Below, one piece after another: positions 1-4,934 of a stretch of 5,067 bases of DNA (positions within the stretch are counted from its first letter, which is position 1; every line of letters starts with the position of its first letter). The notes under the pieces are model-generated. The model was not told the DNA's origin and searched no databases. It saw nothing but the letters and a program-made list of their open reading frames with translations. Source of the stretch: an uncultured Acetatifactor sp. (GTDB lineage Bacteria > Bacillota > Clostridia > Lachnospirales > Lachnospiraceae). Location: positions 1-5,067 of the forward strand of contig CAJUFO010000152.1 in assembly GCA_910585615.1 (NCBI GenBank), read 5' to 3'. A program made the position numbers and the translations under genes.

Positions 1-43
1 AACAAAAAATCCTGATGCTCTAAAAGAAGATGTAAAAGTTTAA
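1..43 (+). CDS. Possible C-terminal tail of an upstream gene (partial)
   Basis: Reading from base 2 gives 13 sense codons (TKNPDALKEDVKV) and a TAA stop at 41-43. The composition is plausible for a hydrophilic C-terminus, and the position just before a regulated promoter is where an upstream gene would end. The fragment is far too short to identify a family, and an open frame of this length is expected by chance, so this is only a possibility. No clear intrinsic terminator follows, although the AT-rich inverted repeat at 56-100 could slow a transcript coming from the left. Confidence 0.25.
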   Translation, partial: TKNPDALKEDVKV

Positions 44-55
44 GCGTCAAATCTG

Positions 56-100
56 TAGTACTATATAGAACCTTGACAAAATAAGTTCCATATAGTACTA
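56..100. repeat. 16-bp inverted repeat overlapping the promoter, probable MarR operator
   Basis: The arm at 56-71 (TAGTACTATATAGAAC) and the arm at 85-100 (GTTCCATATAGTACTA) are reverse complements at 15 of 16 positions, separated by 13 bp. Each outer end carries the self-complementary octamer TAGTACTA (56-63 and 93-100). The right arm covers most of the -10 element and the spacer, and the -35 lies between the arms, so a protein bound here would block RNA polymerase. MarR-family repressors commonly bind such dyads over their own promoters, and the next gene is a MarR homologue, so autorepression is the natural inference. A hairpin role in the RNA is less likely because the stem is AT-rich and no long U-run follows. 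Confidence 0.7.
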
Positions 101-101
101 T
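73..101 (+). promoter_or_regulatory. Sigma-A-type promoter of the marR-PPOX operon
   Basis: A perfect -35 TTGACA (73-78), a 17-bp spacer and a -10 TACTAT (96-101) form a near-consensus promoter. Transcription should start near 107-109, leaving a leader of about 30-50 nt. Strong core elements held inside an inverted repeat suggest high expression when the repressor is released. Confidence 0.75.
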
Positions 102-138
102 TTGTGTATCAGAAAAGTGATCACACTGATGATTTCCC

Positions 139-621
139 ATGGAAGGAGGGACGCCTCTGGAAACGAGAACAGGATTTCTAATCTCACAAATCAAACTGAC
201 GCAGCGGCGGGTATTCCAGAAATTGCTGCAAAACTGTGGCGTGGAAGACTTTAACGGACCCCAGGGAAACATCCTCTATGTGCTCTGGCAGGAGGACAGG
301 ATTCCCATCGTCAAGATTGCAGAAAAGACCGGACTGGCCAAAAACACGCTTACCGCTATGCTCGAAAGGATGGAGGAGGGCGGACTGATCCGCCGGGAGC
401 AGAGCGCGGACGACAGGCGGAAATCCTTAATCTGCCTGACTGAGAAAGCGCGGGGGCTTGAGAAAGATTATGACCGGGTATCTCAGCAGATGAACGACCT
501 GTTTTTTCAGGATTTTTCCCGGAAAGAGATTGCAGAACTGGAAAAATATCTGGACAGAATCATGGAAAATCTGCGGCAGGCTGAGAAAGAGAATCGAAAC
601 GGAAAGGAAGAAAACATATGA
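139..621 (+). CDS. MarR-family winged-helix transcriptional regulator
   Basis: This is a ligand- or redox-responsive DNA-binding repressor of the MarR family, acting as a cytoplasmic dimer. The 160-residue frame has the family layout: an N-terminal dimerisation helix (about 8-31, GFLISQIKLTQRRVFQKLL), a helix-turn-helix with recognition helix near 66-79 (LAKNTLTAMLERMEEGG), and the wing with its DDRR signature (91-94) followed by KSLICLTEKA. A C-terminal dimerisation helix pair follows (about 105-147). The ATG at 139 has no convincing ribosome site upstream. A near-perfect AAGGAGGG (143-150) lies inside the frame, 6 nt before an in-frame CTG at 157, so the real product may begin at residue 7 (154 aa). 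The gene overlaps the following PPOX gene by ATGA, so the two are probably co-regulated and the PPOX protein is the likely target. The operator at 56-100 suggests autorepression. The family is clear; the ligand cannot be read from the sequence. Confidence 0.92.
   Translation: MEGGTPLETRTGFLISQIKLTQRRVFQKLLQNCGVEDFNGPQGNILYVLWQEDRIPIVKIAEKTGLAKNTLTAMLERMEEGGLIRREQSADDRRKSLICLTEKARGLEKDYDRVSQQMNDLFFQDFSRKEIAELEKYLDRIMENLRQAEKENRNGKEENI
143..150 (+). promoter_or_regulatory. Shine-Dalgarno pointing to a CTG start at 157
   Basis: AAGGAGGG is an almost complete match to the anti-Shine-Dalgarno sequence and lies downstream of the only nearby ATG (139). Its spacing to the in-frame CTG at 157-159 is 6 nt, close to ideal. 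No ATG, GTG or TTG lies at a suitable distance in frame. Initiating here removes the atypical EGGTP segment and leaves a normal MarR N-terminus. Confidence 0.6.
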
Positions 622-1088
622 CACAGCAGGAAATGTACTCTTTGATTTGTCGCTCAAAAACAGCTTTCCTCGGCTATACCGATGAGAGCGGAAAGCAGAA
701 TATCCGCACGGTGTTCAGCACGTTCCACAAGGGCATCGGCGTTCACCTGATTTCAACCAACACAAGCTCCGCCCATGTGCAGAGCCTTTTGAAAAACGGA
801 AACGCCTGCCTCTATTTTGCGGACACCTCTACCTTTGAAGCCCTCTGCCTCTTCGGCAGGGCGGTGGTTCATTTTGACCGGGAATATAAGGAGATGCTCT
901 GGCATCCCCAGGACATCCGGTATTATCCGGGCGGCGTGGAGGACGAGGACTACTGCGTCGTTGAGTTCATCGCGGAGTCCGGCCGGTTCTACAGCGGCAG
1001 CGCCGAAAACTATAAAGGCGACGTGACGGGAGAGGAGATTGAAGCATTTAGTGCGGGCAGGACGTTCACCGACCACAGGGCGGAATAG
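618..1088 (+). CDS. Pyridoxamine 5'-phosphate oxidase (PPOX) family flavin-binding protein
   Basis: This is a 156-residue split-barrel protein of the PPOX-like superfamily, whose small members bind FMN, F420 or haem and act as reductases, oxidases or stress proteins. Seen in the sequence: an N-terminal helix (1-14), a first strand FLGYTDESGKQNIRTVF (about 17-33) that matches the family's opening hairpin, the ISTNTSSAHVQSLLKNG segment (about 45-61) corresponding to the usual T-x-S-x-K/H-V-x-x-L-x-x-N motif, CLYFAD, then LFGRAVVHFD, and a C-terminal CVVEFIAESGRFYSG strand. The length is typical of single-domain members. The start ATG overlaps the stop of the MarR gene (ATGA, 618-621) and has a purine-rich AAAGGAAG just upstream, so translation is probably coupled. 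It is presumably the main regulated product of the operon. The substrate is unknown, and true PdxH activity is unlikely at this size. No terminator is visible before the next promoter. Confidence 0.88.
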   Translation: MTQQEMYSLICRSKTAFLGYTDESGKQNIRTVFSTFHKGIGVHLISTNTSSAHVQSLLKNGNACLYFADTSTFEALCLFGRAVVHFDREYKEMLWHPQDIRYYPGGVEDEDYCVVEFIAESGRFYSGSAENYKGDVTGEEIEAFSAGRTFTDHRAE

Positions 1089-1097
1089 AAGTTACAC

Positions 1098-1126
1098 TTG
1101 ACATATTTTTGCGTTCATTGTAATAT
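1098..1126 (+). promoter_or_regulatory. Promoter for the structured RNA / PBECR4-like gene
   Basis: TTGACA (1098-1103) is followed after 17 bp by TAATAT (1121-1126), preceded by TG at 1119-1120 but directly abutting rather than with the usual one-base gap. An overlapping TATAAT (1124-1129) would need a 20-bp spacer, so the first pairing is preferred. It lies only 9 bp past the PPOX stop, so it starts a new transcript. Start of transcription is expected near 1132-1136, immediately before the first hairpin of the RNA. Confidence 0.7.
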
Positions 1127-1132
1127 AATGAT

Positions 1133-1300
1133 AAAGACGGACAACTTGAGTGTCGGTCAAAGCGTTGATATAAGGTGTTGTGCCAGAGGGCAGTGCCTTA
1201 CGAGCTTTGAATGGGTTTGACGTTTACCGCATTCTGGCTAGGCTGTATATGCAGTCGAAAGAAAACGTCAGGAAAGCTCTGCGAAAGCAGAGCTTTTCCG
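1133..1300 (+). ncRNA. Candidate structured RNA (leader or independent small RNA)
   Basis: Between the promoter and the PBECR4-like start lie about 190 bases with dense complementarity. Helices by eye: hairpin 1136-1158 (GACGGACA with TGTCGGTC, 7 of 8 pairs, loop of 7); TAAGG 1171-1175 with CCTTA 1196-1200; TGACGTTT 1218-1225 with AAACGTCA 1263-1270, extendable by two G-U pairs; an inner hairpin 1241-1246/1251-1256; and a final GAAA-capped hairpin 1271-1299. GCCAGAG (1182-1188) in one loop can pair with TTCTGGC (1232-1238) in another, a possible kissing interaction. GAGCTTT (1202-1208) can pair with AAAGCTC (1273-1279), competing with the last hairpin. This could be an attenuator or riboswitch-like leader, or a free small RNA ending at the hairpin. 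I cannot match it to a named class with certainty; the raiA RNA family of Firmicutes is one candidate because of similar size and multi-helix organisation, but this is a guess. The frame of the downstream gene is open through the 3' part, but the pairing argues against coding. Confidence 0.5.
1271..1299 (+). terminator. GAAA-capped hairpin, probable intrinsic terminator or attenuator
   Basis: AAAGCTCTGC (1273-1282), loop GAAA (1283-1286) and GCAGAGCTTT (1287-1296) form a perfect 10-bp stem, extended by GG 1271-1272 with CC 1298-1299 around one bulged T. Four T's (1294-1297) follow the GC-rich core. The U-tract is short and interrupted by CC, so termination may be partial, which suits an attenuator that lets some transcripts reach the downstream gene. 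Alternatively it is simply the 3' stem of a stable small RNA. Confidence 0.5.
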
Positions 1301-1326
1301 GTTTAAAAGGGAGAGAGGTAAGTCCG

Positions 1327-1908
1327 ATGCGTAATGTGTATGACTGCGTGGAGGCTTTCGAGAAACTGCTGGATAAGGAATACCATTTGGTGCTGGGAAG
1401 AAAAAATGTGGCCGTCCCGTTACAGATAAATTTTGACAAAAAAGAATGCTTTCATTTAATGGGACTTCAATATCTGACAGACAGACCGGAGTTAAGCCAT
1501 GACAGAGGAAAAATATTTGATGCAATAAGGGAACGCCGGATAACGGATGGACAGCTCCGGTCGTCCGATTTATATTATAAGATTGCAGACAGGATAAACA
1601 TGCTTCCACTTCTTGAAAGCATACTTGACAGTAATGATACAATCTTTAAGTATAATCGGAAGCTCAATGCTTATTCGGTCATCAAAGCGGACTACATAAT
1701 GAAAAATAATGTGGAAGAAAGAAACGTATTTTTGTTTCTGACACAAAATGGACATGAAAGAAAGTATTGCTGCCGATCGTTTTTTCCACAGGATAAAATA
1801 GATTATACAAAGAATCAGGCTTCCTGGACGTTGCTGTATAAAAAGAAAGTAAATCTATCAACCGGAGAAGAAGAGATATTGTATGACAGGTTAAAAAAGT
1901 GTCCCTGA
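1327..1908 (+). CDS. PBECR4-like nuclease-fold protein
   Basis: The 193-residue product resembles, by recalled pattern, the PBECR4 domain (phage barnase-EndoU-colicin E5/D-RelE-like nuclease 4), a predicted RNase-fold family. Supporting segments: EKLLDKEYHLVLGRKN (about 11-26), FDKKECFHLMGLQYLTD (about 35-51) with the characteristic F-x-H-L-x-G-L block, ILDSNDTIFKYNRKLNAYSVIKADYIM (about 98-124), KYCCRSFFPQDKIDYT (about 144-159), and a terminal KKKVNLSTGEEEILYDRL. No signal peptide or membrane segment is visible. I chose ATG 1327 because GGGAGAGAGG (1309-1318) lies 8 nt before it and the protein match begins there. The frame is open back to a GTG at 1180, but that part overlaps the structured RNA and has no family-like sequence. 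The gene stands alone with its own promoter; no immunity-type partner is adjacent. It is visibly more AT-rich than mutL, suggesting transfer. A toxin, defence or phage-derived role is possible; nuclease activity is inferred from the family only. Confidence 0.72.
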   Translation: MRNVYDCVEAFEKLLDKEYHLVLGRKNVAVPLQINFDKKECFHLMGLQYLTDRPELSHDRGKIFDAIRERRITDGQLRSSDLYYKIADRINMLPLLESILDSNDTIFKYNRKLNAYSVIKADYIMKNNVEERNVFLFLTQNGHERKYCCRSFFPQDKIDYTKNQASWTLLYKKKVNLSTGEEEILYDRLKKCP

Positions 1909-1989
1909 CTTTTCCCATCTTCTTTTGATGATTTCCCGCACCATTCCCGTATGTTTTTTCACAAAGGTAAAGAAGTGATTCTTCACATG

Positions 1990-2018
1990 TTGTGTTTTGA
2001 TTTGCTTTATGCTAAGAT
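1990..2018 (+). promoter_or_regulatory. mutL: Probable extended -10 promoter of mutL
   Basis: TAAGAT (2013-2018) is preceded by TGC (2010-2012), an extended -10 pattern, with TTGTGT (1990-1995) at a 17-bp spacing as a weak -35. The start of transcription would fall near 2024-2026, giving a leader of about 125 nt. The 241-bp gap between 1908 and mutL otherwise contains no convincing gene; it has no strong terminator, only a T6 run at 1955-1960 without a GC-rich stem. Confidence 0.45.
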
Positions 2019-2066
2019 GAATACGGCATGTTCGTTTGCGTTACGGCTTTTGCCAGGCAGACATTT

Positions 2067-2103
2067 ACGGCAATTTTCTAAGAGAAATATGCGTTCATGC
2101 CGT
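2067..2103 (+). other. Weak hairpin in the mutL leader
   Basis: ACGGCA (2067-2072) pairs with TGCCGT (2098-2103), and inside it TTTCT (2075-2079) pairs with AGAAA (2083-2087) across a three-base loop. The sequence TACGGC occurs three times in the leader (2022, 2042, 2066), and the first copy, extended to ACGGCATG (2023-2030), is an exact complement of CATGCCGT (2096-2103). Alternative folds are therefore possible. No terminator follows, so any regulatory role is speculative. Confidence 0.25.
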
Positions 2104-2149
2104 TACAGAAAGCATTGCCAAGTACACGTTTTGCAGATAAGGTGGAATT

Positions 2150-4516
2150 ATGTCACAGATACATATTCTTGATTCAGAGACAATTGATAAGATCGCCGCC
2201 GGGGAGGTGGTGGAGCGGCCCAGCAGCGTGGTGAAGGAGCTGGTGGAGAATGCCATAGACGCTGGGGCCGGTGCCGTCACAGTGGAGGTGAAGGACGGAG
2301 GAATCGAATTCATCCGGGTGACGGACGATGGCTGCGGCATGGACGGCAGGCAACTGCGCACCGCCTTTCTGCGGCATGCCACCAGCAAGATAGAGGACGT
2401 GTCGGATCTGATGCGGATTTCCAGCCTCGGGTTCCGCGGGGAGGCGCTCTCCAGCATCGCGGCGGTGGCCAAAGTGGAGGTCATCACCAAGACCGCGGAC
2501 AGCATGACTGGGAGCAGGATCCTGCTGGAGGGAGCCAATGAGACGGGCTTCGAGGAAATCGGCGCGCCGGAAGGCACCACCTTTCTGGTGCGGAACCTTT
2601 TCTTCAATACCCCCGTGCGGCGCAAGTTCCTGAAGCAGCCTGTGACGGAGGGCGGATACATCGTAGACCTGATGGAGCATCTGGCGCTGTCCAGGCCGGA
2701 CATCTCCTTTAAGCTGGTGGTGGGGGGACAGATGAAGTTCCACACTTCCGGAAACGGCGACTTAAAGGAAGTCATCTACCGCATTTACGGTCGCGAAGCG
2801 GCCAGCGAGCTGGTGCCCATCCAGGCGAAAGCGGGCGGGATACAGGTGGAGGGGTATCTGGGCAAGCCTGTCCAGGTGCGTTCCAACCGCAATTTCGAGA
2901 TTTACTTCATCAATGGCCGGTTCATCCGCAGCAATGTGGTCTCCAGGGCCCTGGAGGAGGGGTACAAGGAGTACCTGATGCAGCATAAATTCCCGTTCTG
3001 CGTGCTGCATATCACCATGGATGCCGGGCGGGTGGACGTGAATGTGCATCCCACGAAGATGGATGTGCGCTTTGACGATGCAATCGGTTTCAGCAGCTTC
3101 CTGATGAAGGCCGTGCGGGACGCGCTGCGCAGCAGGGAGATGATTCCGGACGCCACGCTGTCCACGGAGCGGGAGCTGCGGGAGGCCAGGAAAGAGGAGC
3201 GGAAAGCGCAGGCGCGGCAGTCCGCTTCGGCAAAGCAGTCCGCCCCGGAGCCCTTTGAGCACAGGCGCGGCAGGGACTTCCGGGTGATGGAGGAGGCCAG
3301 ATATGACGCGGAGAGGCCGCAGGCGGCGGAGTTCGCCCGGAATCCGGTGTGGGAGAGGGTGAAAGGCAGCGCGGCAGACAGAGTAGGGAGCATGCCTTTT
3401 GCCGGGGCAGATGCAGGAACGCAGTCCGAAAGGAACCCTCTGGAAGATGCCGGGCTTATGCATCCCCCGGCCGAGAGAGAACCGGGTACGGCAGAGCCGG
3501 ACAGCCAGCCGACGGGGAATCCTTCGGAAACTGCCGGAGCTATTGCAGCCTCAGCGCCAGTGTCTGCCGTGGAGGCTGCCGCAATGGTAAGAATAGGGTT
3601 ACCGGAAAATGGGACTGTGGCAGCCGCGACAGCAACTGCACCGGAAACGGAGTCTCTGGAGGAGGAAGAGCCGTTCTTTACGGAAACCTCAGAACTGCCG
3701 GAGGAACCTGTGGAAGAGGAGCCTTTGACAGAAAATCCCTTATCCGGGAGCGCCATGACGGCCGCCGGGACTTCGGCTTTCCCCTCCACCACAGCCGCAC
3801 AGTCGGATAACCCTTTCCGGCCCTCGACTACAGAGGAGGCCGCACAGCAGGGACATCCTTTCATGGATGAGCCGGAGACCTACAGCGGCGAGCAGATGAA
3901 TCTGTTCGAGGAAAAAATCCTTACCCAGGAAAACCGCAGCCGCTTCCGCATCATCGGTCAGGTCTTCGACACCTACTGGCTCATCGAATTCGAAGACAAG
4001 CTGATGATGATTGACCAGCACGCCGCCCACGAGAAGGTGAACTATGAGCGGCTGATGAAGCGTTACCATGAGAAGAACGTGCTGTCCCAGGGCTTGATGC
4101 CGCCTGTGATCGTAAGCCTCTCCGGCCAGGAGGAGTCTGTGCTGAAAACCCATCTGGACATCTTCGCGGCGCTTGGCTTCGAGATAGAGGCCTTTGGCGG
4201 CAGCGAGTACGCCCTGCGCAGCGTTCCTGTGGATCTCTACGGCTGCGACGAGCGGGAAATGTTCCTGGAGGTGCTGGACAGCCTTTTGGACGGAACCGGC
4301 TTCGGCAGCATCCGGGTCATCGAGGAGAAAATCGCCTCCATGTCCTGCAAAGCCGCAGTCAAGGGGAACAATAAATTAAGCGTCCCGGAAGCGGAGGCGC
4401 TGATTGATGAGCTTTTGACTTTGGACAATCCCTACAACTGCCCCCATGGCAGGCCTACCATCGTCACCATGTCGAAGACCGAGATGGAGCGGAAATTCAA
4501 GCGGATAGTGAATTAA
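2150..4516 (+). CDS. mutL: DNA mismatch repair protein MutL (endonuclease type)
   Basis: MutL couples mismatch recognition by MutS to strand incision and removal. The N-terminal GHKL ATPase is complete: ELVENAIDAGA (30-40, catalytic E30 and Mg-binding N34), DDGCGM (59-64), RHATSKI (75-81) and GFRGEALSSIA (94-104). The transducer domain has FINGR (253-257) and NVHPTK (298-303, with the ATP-sensing lysine). A very long linker (about 335-597), rich in Ala, Glu, Pro and Ser, follows. The C-terminal domain (about 598-788) carries the metal-binding endonuclease motif DQHAAHEKVNYE (622-633), CKAAVKG (733-739), CPHGRPT (764-770) and a terminal FKRI, so this is a nicking MutL as in organisms lacking MutH. 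At 788 residues it is clearly longer than the roughly 600-680 usual for the family, all due to the linker. QMNLF (582-586) at the linker end and QGLMPP (647-652) in the C-domain are possible clamp contacts. The ATG at 2150 is supported by AAGGTGG (2139-2145). mutS is not in the window. Confidence 0.98.
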   Translation: MSQIHILDSETIDKIAAGEVVERPSSVVKELVENAIDAGAGAVTVEVKDGGIEFIRVTDDGCGMDGRQLRTAFLRHATSKIEDVSDLMRISSLGFRGEALSSIAAVAKVEVITKTADSMTGSRILLEGANETGFEEIGAPEGTTFLVRNLFFNTPVRRKFLKQPVTEGGYIVDLMEHLALSRPDISFKLVVGGQMKFHTSGNGDLKEVIYRIYGREAASELVPIQAKAGGIQVEGYLGKPVQVRSNRNFEIYFINGRFIRSNVVSRALEEGYKEYLMQHKFPFCVLHITMDAGRVDVNVHPTKMDVRFDDAIGFSSFLMKAVRDALRSREMIPDATLSTERELREARKEERKAQARQSASAKQSAPEPFEHRRGRDFRVMEEARYDAERPQAAEFARNPVWERVKGSAADRVGSMPFAGADAGTQSERNPLEDAGLMHPPAEREPGTAEPDSQPTGNPSETAGAIAASAPVSAVEAAAMVRIGLPENGTVAAATATAPETESLEEEEPFFTETSELPEEPVEEEPLTENPLSGSAMTAAGTSAFPSTTAAQSDNPFRPSTTEEAAQQGHPFMDEPETYSGEQMNLFEEKILTQENRSRFRIIGQVFDTYWLIEFEDKLMMIDQHAAHEKVNYERLMKRYHEKNVLSQGLMPPVIVSLSGQEESVLKTHLDIFAALGFEIEAFGGSEYALRSVPVDLYGCDEREMFLEVLDSLLDGTGFGSIRVIEEKIASMSCKAAVKGNNKLSVPEAEALIDELLTLDNPYNCPHGRPTIVTMSKTEMERKFKRIVN

Positions 4517-4582
4517 ATATTCATTTTAGCGAAACTGTTCTTATTTCTATTCTGTGTTTTACATTGTCAGGAGGTTTATTGT

Positions 4583-4885
4583 ATGATCGAAGAAATACCA
4601 TTCCCGGAACAGGAATATGAGTCAATTCAAAATTATTTAAATAAGCTAGGGTATTGTTATACCACGAGGGTATATAAAGAAATCGGGAAATATAAAGTCG
4701 GGAAATTATATACTGCCCCATGGGGTGACGTGTTGAAAATAGACGAAGTGAAAACATACTGGAAAGTATCAGATCGCCCTTTCTATGACGAAATGAGTGA
4801 TGACGAAAAGATAGAAATCTGTAAATATTCAGAAGATATAGGATTGCCATATGAATTTATAAAATTTTCTAAAAGTACAGTATGA
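4583..4885 (+). CDS. Small hypothetical protein, possibly PUA/ASCH-like
   Basis: This is a 100-residue acidic/basic soluble protein with an excellent ribosome site, AGGAGG (4569-4574), 8 nt before the ATG. It has no signal peptide or membrane segment. The middle (about 23-67) has a compact beta-rich pattern: YCYTTRVYKEIGKYKVG, then LYTAPWGDVLKIDEVKTYW, then SDRPFYDEMSDDEKIEI. The T-x-R-V ... G-K-Y-x-x-G ... P-W-G-D-x-L-K-I spacing reminds me of small PUA/ASCH-like RNA-binding barrels found in bacterial and phage genomes, but this is recognition by eye and not established. It sits 66 bp after mutL and 49 bp before miaA on the same strand and may be co-transcribed with them. It is strikingly AT-rich next to GC-rich mutL and miaA, suggesting acquisition by transfer. 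No flanking repeats or integrase were seen. Confidence 0.75.
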   Translation: MIEEIPFPEQEYESIQNYLNKLGYCYTTRVYKEIGKYKVGKLYTAPWGDVLKIDEVKTYWKVSDRPFYDEMSDDEKIEICKYSEDIGLPYEFIKFSKSTV

Positions 4886-4934
4886 TTCTATTTCAACAGT
4901 GACAAATTGTGCAAAATCGTTAATCGAGGGCTCT

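Noticed and set aside
1309..1326. Similarity of GAGGTAAGTCC to the conserved RNase P RNA segment GAGGAAAGTCC
   Set aside because: The rest of the region lacks other RNase P elements and the position is explained by the ribosome site of the downstream gene.
1268..1642. Antisense ORF opposite the PBECR4-like gene
   Set aside because: No promoter or ribosome site on the minus strand and the sense frame gives a convincing family match.
1895..1913. AAAAGT / ACTTTT hairpin at the end of the PBECR4-like gene as terminator
   Set aside because: Only a six-pair, mainly A-T stem with no U-run after it; too weak to call.
127..1937. 12-base direct repeat TGATGATTTCCC at 127-138 and 1926-1937, possible boundaries of an inserted segment
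   Set aside because: One shared 12-mer in about 5 kb is close to chance expectation, and there is no recombinase or terminal inverted repeat to support mobility.
1951..2172. 73-codon ORF before mutL
   Set aside because: No clear ribosome site, no recognisable domain, overlaps the probable mutL promoter and the mutL start. Treated as non-coding leader.
3349..3810. Same-strand alternative-frame ORF in the mutL linker
   Set aside because: Arg/Gly/Cys-rich sequence typical of an out-of-frame reading of GC-rich DNA, without a ribosome site. The mutL frame continues intact through it to the endonuclease motifs, so no frameshift is implied.
2902..3864. Long antisense open frame (320 codons) across mutL
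   Set aside because: It lies opposite the GC-rich, biased-codon linker of a certain gene, is Ser/Ala-rich low complexity, and resembles no family. It is a compositional shadow.
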